DNA of 64,000 nt, taken from Alphaproteobacteria bacterium (GTDB lineage Bacteria; Pseudomonadota; Alphaproteobacteria; Reyranellales; Reyranellaceae). Positions 19,618 through 28,651 of this stretch are shown here, in pieces (position 1 is the first letter of the stretch; every line of letters starts with the position of its first letter). Under the pieces are notes generated by a model. That model saw only the letters and a list, made by a program, of their open reading frames with translations. It made no database searches and was not told where the DNA came from. Both the position numbers and the translations under genes were made by a program. The DNA is taken from assembly GCA_019635875.1 (NCBI GenBank), contig JAHBYP010000003.1, positions 434,001-498,000 on the forward strand, given 5' to 3'.

Positions 19618-20631
19618 ATGAACGCGCTGCCGATCCTGCCGACCATGGGCGTCGGCAGCTACGCCTCGCCGGGCTGGTTCATCTCCGGCCAGCGCCGCGC
19701 GCGCGAGGGTGATTTTGGGCCGGGCGATCTCGACGAGCTCTACGAGGACGCGACCCGCATCGCCATCGCCGACCAGATCGAGGCCGGTCTCGACATCATC
19801 AGCGACGGCGAACTGCGCCGGCAGCGCTTCGTCTTCGAGGTGTTCGGCAAGCTGCGCGGGCTCAAGCGCGTGCCGCCGCCGCGCAAGCTGGGCGTGCCCG
19901 GCTACGATATGGCGCCGCATTTCGCGCCCGACGGCGCAGTCAGCGCGCCCGACGGGCTGGGCGTGGTCGAGGAGTTCAAGGCGCTCAGGCGCCTGGTGCC
20001 CGGCCGCCACCTCAAGGTCGCGCTGCCCGGCCCGCTGACCTTCGCCGGCTTCATGGATGCCGGCGACCGCGACAGCGGCGCGATCATCGAGGCGCTGGTG
20101 GGCATCGTGCGCGCCGAGCTTGCCGGCCTGGCGGCCGCCGGCGCCGACTATATCCAGCTCGACGAGCCCGGCCTGCCGGAGCGACCCTTCGGCCTGTCGC
20201 TGGAGGACAGCGTCGCCGTGATCAACCGCGCCACGTCGGGCCTCAGCGTGCGTCGCGCCGTCCATGTCTGCTTCGGCAATAACGCCGGCCGGCCGATGGC
20301 CGACCGCGACATCGGCCGCCTGGTGCCGGCGCTGCTGACGCTCGACGCCGAGGAGGTCTCGCTGGAGTTCGCCAACCGCGAGATGGCGCAGCTCGAGACC
20401 GTCGGCGCGCTTGCCCGGCGCTTTGATGTCGGCGTCGGCGTGCTCGACGTGAAGAACTTCCACATCGAGACGCCGCAGAAGATCGCCGAGCGCATCGTGC
20501 AATGCCTCAAGCACGCGCCGGCGGAACGCCTGCGGATCACCGCCGATTGCGGCTTCTCCGCCCTGCCGCGTGGCCTGGCGCGACGCAAGATGATGGCGCT
20601 GGTCGAGGGCGCCAGGCTCGCGCGCCGATAG
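19618..20631 (+). CDS. MetE C-terminal-domain (cobalamin-independent methionine synthase-like) protein
   Basis: Protein of 337 residues, only the catalytic half of MetE. Zinc-ligand positions are visible in HVCFGN (His and Cys) and near the end in ADCGFSALPR, and YIQLDEPGLPE is typical of the barrel. Stand-alone proteins like this are annotated as methionine synthase II but may move methyl or alkyl groups to other thiols. GGAAGGAG lies just upstream of ATG 19618. It diverges from the PanE-like gene. Confidence 0.85.
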   Translation: MNALPILPTMGVGSYASPGWFISGQRRAREGDFGPGDLDELYEDATRIAIADQIEAGLDIISDGELRRQRFVFEVFGKLRGLKRVPPPRKLGVPGYDMAPHFAPDGAVSAPDGLGVVEEFKALRRLVPGRHLKVALPGPLTFAGFMDAGDRDSGAIIEALVGIVRAELAGLAAAGADYIQLDEPGLPERPFGLSLEDSVAVINRATSGLSVRRAVHVCFGNNAGRPMADRDIGRLVPALLTLDAEEVSLEFANREMAQLETVGALARRFDVGVGVLDVKNFHIETPQKIAERIVQCLKHAPAERLRITADCGFSALPRGLARRKMMALVEGARLARR

Positions 20632-20632
20632 T

Positions 20633-20944
20633 CTAGGCGGCCTCGACCTGCCGCAGGAATGTGCGCTCCTCGGCGAGGATGAACCGCTCGCTCTCGGCCG
20701 TCGCGAAATTTGCGGCGCCCTCGGCATCGGCGCGCAGGCGCGCGCGGTAGGCCTCGTAGGCGGCGAGGCTGTCGAAGGAGACCAGGCCCCAGGCGATGTT
20801 GTTGGTGCCCTCGTGCGGCATCCAGTAGCCGACGACGGTGCCGCCGCAGGCCGGGATGATGGTCAGCCAGCGCCTTGCATAGGCCTCGAACTGGGCGCGC
20901 TTGAAGGGGTCGATCTGGTAGCGGATGAAGACGGTGACGGTCAT
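20633..20944 (-). CDS. NIPSNAP-family protein
   Basis: Protein of 103 residues starting at ATG 20942-20944 ([20 protein letters not shown]). The pattern of a beta-strand, a DPFKRAQFE helix and a central [14 protein letters not shown] is that of the ferredoxin-like NIPSNAP fold. The biochemical role of the family is unclear. It converges on the MetE-like gene with a 1-bp gap, and the region between it and 21075 appears free of genes. Confidence 0.8.
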   Translation of the reverse strand: MTVTVFIRYQIDPFKRAQFEAYARRWLTIIPACGGTVVGYWMPHEGTNNIAWGLVSFDSLAAYEAYRARLRADAEGAANFATAESERFILAEERTFLRQVEAA

Positions 20945-21074
20945 CGCGGCCTCCGGGGTGGTCGGGAGCCGCGTCCTCGCACGCGTCGTCCGGCCCGTGC
21001 TTCGGCCGCCGCCGAAGTCCTCAATCGGCCACAATCGGGGATCGAAATGGGTTGTCTCCTCCGCGGGGGCACAC

Positions 21075-21284
21075 ATGACACAGCATGAACTGGACAGGAT
21101 GTGGTCGGCCCATCTCGGCGGCGGGCGGGCGGAAGGCGTCGCCTGCCGTTCGACCGACCAATTTGAGATCATCAGCAACGTCGTGTCGGGTCGGTCCTGG
21201 GCGCGGCCGCTGGGCGGGCTCGAATGGTCGGAGGTCAAGCCGCCCAGCGGCAATGCCGTGAGCGAGCTGCTGCGCGAGTTCTAG
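21075..21284 (+). CDS. Small hypothetical protein
   Basis: Possible protein of 69 residues ([20 protein letters not shown]...). The frame is open for another 50 codons upstream, where SSIGHNRG resembles a motif of small alphaproteobacterial proteins, so a longer product is possible. It contains no known domain. GCGGGGG before the ATG is only a weak ribosome binding site. The protein would be soluble, with mixed charge. It is kept because codon composition fits and nothing else explains the segment. It could be a chance frame. Confidence 0.4.
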   Translation: MTQHELDRMWSAHLGGGRAEGVACRSTDQFEIISNVVSGRSWARPLGGLEWSEVKPPSGNAVSELLREF

Positions 21285-21391
21285 GGCCGTCAGTCATCCG
21301 CCACGCGCAGAACAGGCGCCGCGCAATCGCCGGGCCGGGCACGCTTTAACCGCTTGGGGCGACCGGGGCGGGCGACTATGGTCCGCGCCCA

Positions 21392-22627
21392 ATGGATGGC
21401 TCCGACACGACTGCGGAACGCCCCGCGGCGTCCGTTCCCCCCACCCTGCCGCGGCGCTCGATGCGCAACATCGCCCTGCTGGCGATGTGCCAGGCGCTGA
21501 CCCAGAGCAGCAACACGCTGATGTTCGCCTCCTCGGCGCTGGCGGTGCTGACCATCGTCTCGCCCGATACGCGCATGTGGGCCAATCTGCCGGTCACGAT
21601 GCAGCACCTCGGCGTCATGCTCTCTGTGTTCCCGGCCTCGCTGCTGATGATGCGTCGCGGCCGCCGCTTCGGGTTCCGCGTCGGCTCGGCCATGGGCATG
21701 ACCGGTGCGCTGCTGGCGGTGATCGGCCTGGGCACCGGCAGTTTCCTGCTGATGTGCGTGGGCGGCCTGTTCCTCGGCAATGCCATCGCCAACATGCAGC
21801 TCTACCGCTTCGCCGCCGTCGAGCTGGCACCGCCGATCTTCCGCGCCCAGGCGATCTCCTACGTCACCGCCGGCGGCGTGCTGGCCGGCATCATCGGCCC
21901 GGCGCTGGCGCGCTTCACGCCCGACATCTGGCTGCCGACTTTCCAGGCGAGCTTCGTCTTCGTCATCGCGCTGCACGCGATCGTCTTCGTCATCCACGGC
22001 TTCATCGACTATCCCGAGGTAAAGTCGGTCGAGAGCGAAGGGCCGCAGCGTCCGCTGCTCGAGATCATCAGCCAGCCGGCCTACATGGTTGCCGCTTCCG
22101 GCGGCATGATCGCCTTCGGCGTGATGTCCTTCGTCATGGCCGCCTCGCCGCTGGCCATCGTGCAATGCGGGCTGGATCGCACCGAAGCGCCGGTGACGAT
22201 CTTCGTCCATGTCATGGGCATGTTCCTGCCCTCGTTCTTCACCGGCCAGCTGATCAACCGCTTCGGCATCTTCAACATCATGATCGCCGGCAGCGTGCTG
22301 CTGGTCGGCGGCGTCGCCGTGGCGCTGCTGGGCATCAGCGAGTGGCATTTCCGCGGCGCGCTCGGCCTGAACGGCGTGGGCTGGAACTTCCTGTTCGTCG
22401 GTGCCACCACGCTCCTGACCACGACCTACCGCCCGGCCGAGCGCGGCAAGGCGCAGGCCTTCAACGACTTCGCGGTGTTCGGCACGACGACGCTCGCCAG
22501 CATCATGGCCAGCGTGGTGCTTGAGCTGGAGGGCTGGGCGGTGCTGAACTACATCGCGCTGGCGCTGGTGCTGGTCGCGCTGGCGGTGATCGGCGGCTTC
22601 CGCCTGCGCCGTCCCGGACGGGCCTGA
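21392..22627 (+). CDS. MFS transporter
   Basis: Protein of 411 residues with about 12 hydrophobic segments. The first runs from residue 26 (NIALLAMCQALTQSSNTLMF), and a cytoplasmic loop with MMRRGRRFGFRVGSAMG corresponds to the MFS A-like motif between helices 2 and 3. The central loop is short (about residues 208-225). It is an inner-membrane secondary transporter, and the substrate cannot be inferred. NAD kinase follows 69 bp downstream in the same direction. Confidence 0.88.
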   Translation: MDGSDTTAERPAASVPPTLPRRSMRNIALLAMCQALTQSSNTLMFASSALAVLTIVSPDTRMWANLPVTMQHLGVMLSVFPASLLMMRRGRRFGFRVGSAMGMTGALLAVIGLGTGSFLLMCVGGLFLGNAIANMQLYRFAAVELAPPIFRAQAISYVTAGGVLAGIIGPALARFTPDIWLPTFQASFVFVIALHAIVFVIHGFIDYPEVKSVESEGPQRPLLEIISQPAYMVAASGGMIAFGVMSFVMAASPLAIVQCGLDRTEAPVTIFVHVMGMFLPSFFTGQLINRFGIFNIMIAGSVLLVGGVAVALLGISEWHFRGALGLNGVGWNFLFVGATTLLTTTYRPAERGKAQAFNDFAVFGTTTLASIMASVVLELEGWAVLNYIALALVLVALAVIGGFRLRRPGRA

Positions 22628-22696
22628 GGCGCTGGTGCGACGGGCATCCCCCGCTATACTGCGGCGCAACATGCCGTCTCTTCCACCCGCCCCCGC

Positions 22697-23461
22697 ATGA
22701 ATCACAAGATCGCTTTCGTCGCCGCGCGCAACGCCGACGCGCGCGAGGCGGTCCAGCGCCTGCGCCAGCGCTACGACGAGGTGTCGCCGGCCAAGGCCGA
22801 CGTGGTCGTCGCGCTGGGCGGCGACGGCTTCATGCTGCAGACCCTGCACCGTTTCATGGGCCGCGACGTGCCGATCTACGGCATGAATCGCGGCACGGTC
22901 GGCTTCCTGATGAACGCCTGGCGCGAGAACGGCCTTCATTCACGTCTCGAGCGCGCGCAGCGCGTCGTGCTCAACCCGTTGCTGATGGAGGCGCGCACCG
23001 TCCGCGGCGACATCGTCCAGGCGCACGCCATCAACGAGGTCTCGCTGCTGCGCCAGACGCGACAGACCGCCAAGATCGCGATCTCCATCGACGGCCAGAA
23101 GCGCCTCGACGAGCTGGCCTGCGACGGCGTGATGGTGGCGACGCCGGCCGGCTCGACCGCCTACAACCTCTCGGTCCACGGCCCGATCCTGCCGCTCGGC
23201 GCCGGCTTGCTGGCGCTCACCCCGATCAGCCCGTTCCGCCCGCGGCGCTGGCGCGGCGCGGTGCTGCCGCGCACCGCGCGGGTGACGCTCGACATCCTCG
23301 AGCCCGGCAAGCGGCCGGTGAGCGCGGTGGCCGATTCGACCGAGGTGCGCAATGTCACGTCGGTGACGGTGACCGAGGACACGACGCGCGCGCTTACCCT
23401 TCTGTTCGATCCCGAACACCACCTCGAGGAGCGCATCCTGAAGGAACAGTTCCTGTCGTGA
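22697..23461 (+). CDS. nadK: NAD kinase
   Basis: Protein of 254 residues, normal for the short proteobacterial form. The active-site GGDG is in [32 protein letters not shown] and [18 protein letters not shown] are the NAD-binding and second conserved motifs. It phosphorylates NAD to NADP with ATP. The start at ATG 22697 gives [15 protein letters not shown], the typical first strand. A palindromic repeat lies between it and the next gene. Confidence 0.95.
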   Translation: MNHKIAFVAARNADAREAVQRLRQRYDEVSPAKADVVVALGGDGFMLQTLHRFMGRDVPIYGMNRGTVGFLMNAWRENGLHSRLERAQRVVLNPLLMEARTVRGDIVQAHAINEVSLLRQTRQTAKIAISIDGQKRLDELACDGVMVATPAGSTAYNLSVHGPILPLGAGLLALTPISPFRPRRWRGAVLPRTARVTLDILEPGKRPVSAVADSTEVRNVTSVTVTEDTTRALTLLFDPEHHLEERILKEQFLS

Positions 23462-23479
23462 GTGAGTTGTTGTGTCTTG

Positions 23480-23578
23480 CCTTCTCCCGGAGGGGGGATG
23501 TCGAAGACGGACTTCTCCGTTCGTCTTCGACATCCCCCTTCCGGCGCTGCGCGCCACCTTCCCCCTCCGGGGGAAGGT
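23480..23578. repeat. Compound palindromic repeat, family B copy 1
   Basis: The inner arms GGGGGATGTCGAAGACG / CGTCTTCGACATCCCCC are separated by 12 bases. To the right follows a second hairpin, CCTTCCCCCTCCGGGGGAAGG (23558-23578). The same right-hand half is found at 46163-46242. The second hairpin ends directly at the next gene's ATG, so its GGGGGAAGG may serve as that gene's ribosome binding site. Confidence 0.75.
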
Positions 23579-23579
23579 A

Positions 23580-24707
23580 ATGGCGCAGGACGACGACAAG
23601 CAACGCGTCGCTGAGGAGCGCGCGAAGCGGCTCAAGGGTTTCGTCGGCCACACCGGCTGGCGCTACTTCGCCCTCGCCATGGTGATCGGCGGCGTCGGCG
23701 GCTTCTGCTTCCACCTGCTGCGCATGCCGCTGGCCTGGATGATGGGCGCCGCCGTGTTCTGCACCGTGGCGGCAATGGCCGGCGCGCCGGTGGGCGTCAA
23801 CAACCGGCTGCGCCAGATCATGATGGTGGTGCTGGGCGTGCTGCTGGGCAGCGGCTTCTCGCCCGACATGATCGACCACGTACCGAAATGGCTGATGACC
23901 ATGGCCCTGCTGGTGGCGATGAGCGCCGCCAGCGCCGCCAGCGTGTGGTGGCTGCTGCGCCGTCGCGGCGGCTACGACGCGCGCACGTCGTACTTCGCCG
24001 CCATGCCAGGCGGGCTGAACGAGATGGTGATGCTGGGCTCGGTCTACGGCGCCAACGAGCGCACCGTGGCGCTGATGCACGCCGTGCGCATCCTGACCGT
24101 GGTCACGGCCATCCCGTTCTTCTATCGCCTGATGTACGGCACGGTGTCGTCGGTCTTCCAGGCCGCCGCGGCGCCGCCGCTGAGCGTGCGCGACGTGGCG
24201 ATCCTGATAGCCTGCGGCGTGGTCGGCGCGCTGATCGCCACGCGCATCAAGATGCCGGCCGGCATGATGTTCGGGCCGATGCTGGCCAGCGGCGTCGTGC
24301 ATCTGCTGGGCTGGACGGCGTCGAAGCCGCCGGGCGAGCTTGTCGCCTTCGCCCAGGTGATCATCGGCTCGGCGATTGGCTGCCGCTTCGTCGGCGCCGT
24401 CTTCCGCGAGGTGGCGCGCGACCTGCTCTACGGCTTCCTCGCCGCCATCCTGCTGATCCTGGTCGCCGTCGCCTTCGCCCAGCTCGGCCATTTCCTGACC
24501 GGCCTGCCGACCGACGACATCGCGCTCTCTTACGCGCCCGGCGGTTTCGCCGAGATGAGCCTGGTCGGCCTTGCGCTGCACGCCGACATCGCCATGGTGG
24601 CGACGCACCACCTGTTCCGCATCTTCGCCATCGTCTTCGTCGGCACCTGGTTCTACCGGCGGTTCGTGGAGCCGAGGCTGCGCGCGCCGCCGGCATCACA
24701 TCGCTAG
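23580..24707 (+). CDS. AbrB-family (DUF/PF05145-type) integral membrane protein
   Basis: Protein of 375 residues with roughly 9-10 transmembrane segments in two similar halves. Each half carries the family turn: LRMPLAWMMGAAVF early, and MPAGMMFGPMLASGVVHLL in the second half. MPGGLNEMVMLG and APGGFAEMSLVG are the paired conserved loops. The family is a presumed transporter or membrane regulator, named after ammonia monooxygenase-type AbrB, and is unrelated to the AbrB DNA-binding fold. The ATG at 23580 was chosen because upstream codons fall in a repeat. The repeat hairpin could influence translation. Confidence 0.85.
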   Translation: MAQDDDKQRVAEERAKRLKGFVGHTGWRYFALAMVIGGVGGFCFHLLRMPLAWMMGAAVFCTVAAMAGAPVGVNNRLRQIMMVVLGVLLGSGFSPDMIDHVPKWLMTMALLVAMSAASAASVWWLLRRRGGYDARTSYFAAMPGGLNEMVMLGSVYGANERTVALMHAVRILTVVTAIPFFYRLMYGTVSSVFQAAAAPPLSVRDVAILIACGVVGALIATRIKMPAGMMFGPMLASGVVHLLGWTASKPPGELVAFAQVIIGSAIGCRFVGAVFREVARDLLYGFLAAILLILVAVAFAQLGHFLTGLPTDDIALSYAPGGFAEMSLVGLALHADIAMVATHHLFRIFAIVFVGTWFYRRFVEPRLRAPPASHR

Positions 24708-24725
24708 CGACGTACTGAATCACCG

Positions 24726-24794
24726 CTGTCATCCCGAGCGCAGCGAGGGATCCAGGCGCCGGCCCTGGATCCCTCGCTGTGCTCGGGATGACAG
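24726..24794. repeat. Convergent-gap palindrome, copy 2
   Basis: Near-perfect long inverted repeat: CTGTCATCCCGAGC...AGGGATCCAGG on the left and its complement on the right around a 6-bp centre. It lies between the convergent AbrB-family and SDR genes and can form a strong hairpin on either transcript. Confidence 0.9.
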
Positions 24795-24821
24795 GAAGGT
24801 CAGGCAGCCCGGGCGTCGCAA

Positions 24822-25619
24822 TCACGCCCTGATGGTGATGCCGCCGTCGACGATCAGCAGGTGGCCGTTGACGTAGGCCGCTTCGTCGGAAGCCAGGAAC
24901 AGCGCGGCGTTGGCGGTGTCCCAGGCGGTGCCCATCTTGCCTGTGGGCGAGGCGCGATCGCGGATGGCGATCATCTTGTCGTAGTCGCCGGCGGCGTACT
25001 GGTTCTTCAGGATGTCGATCATCGGCGTGTGCATCAGGCCGGGCAGGATGGCGTTGCAGCGGATTCCCTTCTCCGCGTACATCAGCGCCACCGCCTGGGT
25101 GAAGCTGTTCACCGCGCCCTTGCTGGCGTTGTAGGCGATATAGCGGATGCCGCGCGGCGCACGCAGCGAGGCGATGGACGAGACGTTGATGATCGCGCCC
25201 TTGCGCTGCGCCTCCATCACCGGCAGCACGTGCTTGCATGTCAGGAAGAAGCTCTTGACGTTGACGTCGAAGACCAGGTCCCAGTCCTTCTCCTCGAGTT
25301 CGACAGGTCCGCCGTCGCGGCTGATGCCGACATTGTTGTCGAGCACGTCGATGCGGCCCCACCTGCCGAGGCAGGCCTGCACCATGCCCTTGACGTCCGC
25401 CGAGCTGCTGGCGTCGCCGGCGAAAGCCACCGCCTCGCCGCCCTCGCCCCTGATGATGCCCACAGTCTCCTCGGCGGCTTCGAGGTTGCGATCGATGCAG
25501 AAGACGCGTGCGCCCTCACGCGCGAAGGTCACGGCCGTGGCCTTGCCATTGCCCCAGCCCGGCCCGCTCGAGCCGGCGCCGACGACCATCGCCACCTTGT
25601 CCTTCAGCCGCGTGCCCAT
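24822..25619 (-). CDS. Short-chain dehydrogenase/reductase (SDR)
   Basis: Protein of 265 residues. The cofactor-binding glycines appear in VVGAGSSGPGWGNGKATA, slightly longer than the classical TGxxxGxG. The NAG-like motif is DNNVGIS, the catalytic Ser is in INVSSIAS and YxxxK is YNASK. The family C-terminal VNGHLLIVDGG is present. An acidic residue after the second strand (CIDRNLEAAEET) favours NAD over NADP. The substrate is unknown. It diverges from the unknown gene at 25717. Confidence 0.88.
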   Translation of the reverse strand: MGTRLKDKVAMVVGAGSSGPGWGNGKATAVTFAREGARVFCIDRNLEAAEETVGIIRGEGGEAVAFAGDASSSADVKGMVQACLGRWGRIDVLDNNVGISRDGGPVELEEKDWDLVFDVNVKSFFLTCKHVLPVMEAQRKGAIINVSSIASLRAPRGIRYIAYNASKGAVNSFTQAVALMYAEKGIRCNAILPGLMHTPMIDILKNQYAAGDYDKMIAIRDRASPTGKMGTAWDTANAALFLASDEAAYVNGHLLIVDGGITIRA

Positions 25620-25716
25620 GCGAAACTGCTCCCTCCGGTACGGTCACAGAGCCTAGCGCCCCGCCGCGTCCTGTGTGAAGCTTCGCCGCCCCGGGAGAAC
25701 GGAAGGACGTTTCAGC

Positions 25717-26229
25717 GTGGATGATCGAGACCTGGTCGCCGGACTGGCGACTCGCGCGACGACGTCGCTGCCGGAGCGCCCCGGCTTCCTGCCGCCGATG
25801 CAGCTGGGCTCGAGCTTCGTCGGCGAGATCGCCGATGCCGACATCAAGCAGGTGGTCGGCGTCTTCGGCATTCCCGCCGGCGAGCCAGCGGCGGTGGGCG
25901 ACGCGCCCTCCATCCGCATGGCGATCCATCGCCTGCCCGGCGGCCAGGCCGCGGTCATCGTCGGCGCCATCGACGACGCCAGCGACAAGGCCGGCGACTG
26001 GGTGCCCTTCGACGTGGCGCGCGGTCGCTCGCTGCTCGCCGGCCTGCGCTGCCGGCCGCAGCTCGAAGGCCTCGATGTCGAGGCGCTGGCCCACGCCGTA
26101 AGCTATCTGAGCTGGTTCGCGCATGAAGCGCCGTTCGTGGCCACGCTCGAGGCCGAGCGCGTCGCGGTACTGGAGATGGGCAAGGGATGCATGGTGGTGG
26201 CGGCAAAGGCGCGCTTCGGCCCGCCCTGA
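25717..26229 (+). CDS. Hypothetical protein, conserved-looking
   Basis: Protein of 170 residues starting at GTG 25717 with GGAAGGA about 10 bp upstream. I do not recognise a family. It is soluble and contains no signal peptide. It is rich in short alternating hydrophobic stretches (QAAVIVGAIDDA, CMVVAAKARFG) and one Trp-containing helix (AHAVSYLSWFAHEAPFVATL). It precedes a Bug-type binding protein by 42 bp in the same direction and may share its transcript, but the spacing leaves room for a separate promoter. Confidence 0.6.
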   Translation: MDDRDLVAGLATRATTSLPERPGFLPPMQLGSSFVGEIADADIKQVVGVFGIPAGEPAAVGDAPSIRMAIHRLPGGQAAVIVGAIDDASDKAGDWVPFDVARGRSLLAGLRCRPQLEGLDVEALAHAVSYLSWFAHEAPFVATLEAERVAVLEMGKGCMVVAAKARFGPP

Positions 26230-26271
26230 CGACCAGCCGTTCTACTCAAGGTCAGCGTTCGGGAGGAAGCG

Positions 26272-27249
26272 ATGGCAGACAGGGCGTCCAGGCTGGGCCG
26301 CCGCGTGGTCCTTGGCGGTGCGGCCGCCGTCCTTGCGGCGCCGGCGATCGCGCAGCAGCGCGCGTGGCCGAGCAAGCCGGTACGTGTGGTGATCGCCTAT
26401 CCGCCGGGCGGCCCGACCGATGTCTGTACCCGCATCGTTCTCGACAAGGTGCAGTCGAGCCTCGGCCAGCCGTTCATCTTCGACAATCGCGGCGGCGCGT
26501 CGGGCGCGATCGGCGCGGAGATCGTCAAGAACGCGCCCAATGACGGCTACACCTTCCTCGGCATGACGGTGGCGATGGTCTGCATCACGCCGCACCTGCA
26601 GCCGATCCCCTATCACCCGGTCAACGACTTCGAGCCGGTGGCGCGCATGGGCACGTCGTGGGGCGCGCTGGCGGCGCATCCCTCGGTGCCAGTCAACACG
26701 CTGGCCGAGCTGATCGCCTACGCCAAGGCCAATCCGGGAAAGCTGCACTGGGGCTCCTCGGGCATGGCGACCATCACCCAGCTGTTCGGCGAGAACCTGA
26801 AGTTCGAGGCCGGCATCGACCTTGTGCACGTGCCCTACAAGGGAAGCGCCCAGGCGCTGCAGGCGGTGATGTCCGGCGAGGTCCAGCTGCAGTTCGACCA
26901 GCTCACCCTGCCGCACATCAAGTCGGGCAAGCTCAAGGGCATCGCCATGCTGGGCGAGGCGCGCAAGCCCGATCTGCCCAACGTGCCGACCATGCGCGAG
27001 AGCGGCTACGGCAAGGACATGGCCGACAGCTGGTACGGCATCATGGCGCCCAGGGGTACGCCCAGGCCGATCGTCGACAGGCTGTCGAGGGCGATCGACG
27101 AGGCGATGAAGGATCCCGCCGTCATCGAGAAGATGGACAAGGGCCAGCTGCGGCCGACCTATCTCGATTCCGACCAGCTGCGCGCGGCCATCGCATCGGA
27201 GAGCAAGCGCTTCGGCGAGATCATCCGCAAGGCCAACATCAAGATCTAG
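26272..27249 (+). CDS. Bug/TctC-type periplasmic solute-binding protein
   Basis: Protein of 325 residues. A twin-arginine-like leader (RLGRRVVLGGAAAVLAAPAI) precedes the TctC fold. Typical motifs are WPSKPVRVVIAYPPGGPTD, VHVPYKGSAQALQAVMSGEVQL and VPTMRESGYG. Such proteins bind carboxylates and similar small acids in the periplasm. No tctA or tctB membrane genes are adjacent, which is common for Bug proteins. GGGAGGA is a good ribosome binding site. An enoyl-CoA hydratase follows 14 bp later, suggesting linked uptake and CoA-dependent breakdown. Confidence 0.92.
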   Translation: MADRASRLGRRVVLGGAAAVLAAPAIAQQRAWPSKPVRVVIAYPPGGPTDVCTRIVLDKVQSSLGQPFIFDNRGGASGAIGAEIVKNAPNDGYTFLGMTVAMVCITPHLQPIPYHPVNDFEPVARMGTSWGALAAHPSVPVNTLAELIAYAKANPGKLHWGSSGMATITQLFGENLKFEAGIDLVHVPYKGSAQALQAVMSGEVQLQFDQLTLPHIKSGKLKGIAMLGEARKPDLPNVPTMRESGYGKDMADSWYGIMAPRGTPRPIVDRLSRAIDEAMKDPAVIEKMDKGQLRPTYLDSDQLRAAIASESKRFGEIIRKANIKI

Positions 27250-27263
27250 GTGCAAGGAGTCTC

Positions 27264-28007
27264 ATGAGTGACGTCGTCAAGGTCGACCGGCACGGCGCGG
27301 TCACCGTCTTCACCATCAATCGGCCCGACAAGGGCAACGCCATCAGCCGCGCGGTGGCGGCCGACATGCAGGCCGCCTTCGTCGAGTTCGACGTCGACGA
27401 CGCGCAACGCGTCGCGGTGATCACCGGCGCCGGCGATCGCAACTTCTCGGCCGGCGCCGATGTCACCGACCTGCCCGAGCTGTGGCGCTGCATCCCCACC
27501 GTCGGCATCCAGACCGAGAAGCCGGTCATCGCGGCGACCTCGGGCTGGGTGGTCGGCGGCGCCATGGTGATGACCATGATGGCCGATCTCTGCATCTCGA
27601 GCGAGAGCACGAAGTTCTACTATCCCGAGGCCAAGCTGGGCTTCACCGGTGGCATCATCTCCGGCCTCGCCGGGCGGATCCCGCACAAGATCGCCATGGA
27701 AATCATCATGATGTGCAAGCCGATGGAGGCCCAGCGCGCCTACGAGGTCGGCCTGGTCAACAAGCTGGTGCCGGTCGGCAAGCAGGTCGAGGAAGCCGTC
27801 GCCTGGGGCCAGGAGCTGGCGACCTACGCGCCACTGGTGCTCAGCACCATCAAGCGCTTCATCACCCAGAGCGTGCTGCCCAAGGGGCCGTCGGAGCTGA
27901 TGGGCCACGCCATGGTCGATCTCGAGCGCGTGCGGCTGAGCGAGGACGGCCAGGAAGGCGGCCGCGCCTTCCGCGAGAAGCGCACGCCGGTTTTCAAGGG
28001 GCGCTGA
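27264..28007 (+). CDS. Enoyl-CoA hydratase/isomerase-family protein
   Basis: Protein of 247 residues. Crotonase motifs are present: the oxyanion-hole region NFSAGADVTDL and the second loop SGWVVGGAMVMTMMADL, then the C-terminal GGRAFREKRTPVFKG. The acidic residues of true hydratases are not obvious in the second loop (EAKLGFTGGI carries one Glu), so isomerase or lyase activity is equally possible. It follows the Bug gene closely and overlaps no neighbour. AAGGAG before ATG 27264 is a good ribosome binding site. Confidence 0.88.
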   Translation: MSDVVKVDRHGAVTVFTINRPDKGNAISRAVAADMQAAFVEFDVDDAQRVAVITGAGDRNFSAGADVTDLPELWRCIPTVGIQTEKPVIAATSGWVVGGAMVMTMMADLCISSESTKFYYPEAKLGFTGGIISGLAGRIPHKIAMEIIMMCKPMEAQRAYEVGLVNKLVPVGKQVEEAVAWGQELATYAPLVLSTIKRFITQSVLPKGPSELMGHAMVDLERVRLSEDGQEGGRAFREKRTPVFKGR

Positions 28008-28014
28008 GGCCGAC

Positions 28015-28626
28015 TTGGCCGGCGACTACCAGCAACGAGGCTTTCGCGTGCTGCGCGGCGGGCTGATCGCACCGCTGCGCGAGAGCCTCAGGCAGGTCGC
28101 CGCGCCGCTCCTCGATCGTGCCCGCGCCGGCGGCTGGCGCGAAGCCGACGGCGAGTCGGAAGGCGCCACCGGCTGGTACGGCCACAAGCCGGTCGACACG
28201 GTCATGGAGTTCCTCGCCCCCATGATCGCGCACGCGACCGGCGGCGCGGCCTTGTGGCCGACATTCTCCTACCTGCGCCTATACCCGCGCGGCACCAGGC
28301 TCACGCCGCACACCGATCGCGATTCCTGCGAGGTGGCGATCACCGCCGCCGTCGACGGCAGCGACGCCACACCCTGGCCGATCCTGATCGAAGCGTCGGA
28401 CGGCACGGTCGAGTCGATCGACCTCGTACCGGGCGACATCCTCGTCTATGCCGGACGCGAGCGACCGCACTGGCGAGAGCCGCTGCGGGGCGACTGGCGC
28501 CTGCAGGCGATGTTCTTCTACGTGCGCCAGGATGGTCCCTTCGCACGCTGGAAGTACGACACGCGGCCGGCGCTGGGCATGCCGCCGCCGACCACCCATC
28601 CCGACATCGGCGAGGCCGCCACGTAG
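28015..28626 (+). CDS. 2-oxoglutarate/Fe(II)-oxygenase-like protein
   Basis: Protein of 203 residues, starting at TTG 28015, 7 bp after the hydratase stop. A double-stranded beta-helix dioxygenase pattern is suggested by YLRLYPRGTRLTPHTDRDSC (HxD) and PGDILVYAGRERPHWREP (distal His and basic residues). PWPILIEASDG between them fits a facial-triad enzyme of the prolyl-hydroxylase-like type. I cannot name a substrate. The TTG start is not secure; the next in-frame Met is much later, inside the fold, so the upstream start is favoured. Confidence 0.65.
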   Translation: MAGDYQQRGFRVLRGGLIAPLRESLRQVAAPLLDRARAGGWREADGESEGATGWYGHKPVDTVMEFLAPMIAHATGGAALWPTFSYLRLYPRGTRLTPHTDRDSCEVAITAAVDGSDATPWPILIEASDGTVESIDLVPGDILVYAGRERPHWREPLRGDWRLQAMFFYVRQDGPFARWKYDTRPALGMPPPTTHPDIGEAAT

Positions 28627-28630
28627 TTTT

Positions 28631-28650
28631 TGGGAGCGCCGGCGATCCCA
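28631..28650. terminator. Palindrome between convergent genes (terminator candidate)
   Basis: The 20-base sequence TGGGAGCGCCGGCGATCCCA pairs with itself except for one position on each side. It fills the 25-bp gap between the stop of the oxygenase-like gene and that of the small exported protein. TTTTT (28627-28631) lies on its left side. A related, longer inverted repeat occurs at 59375-59448. Confidence 0.55.
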
Positions 28651-28651
28651 A

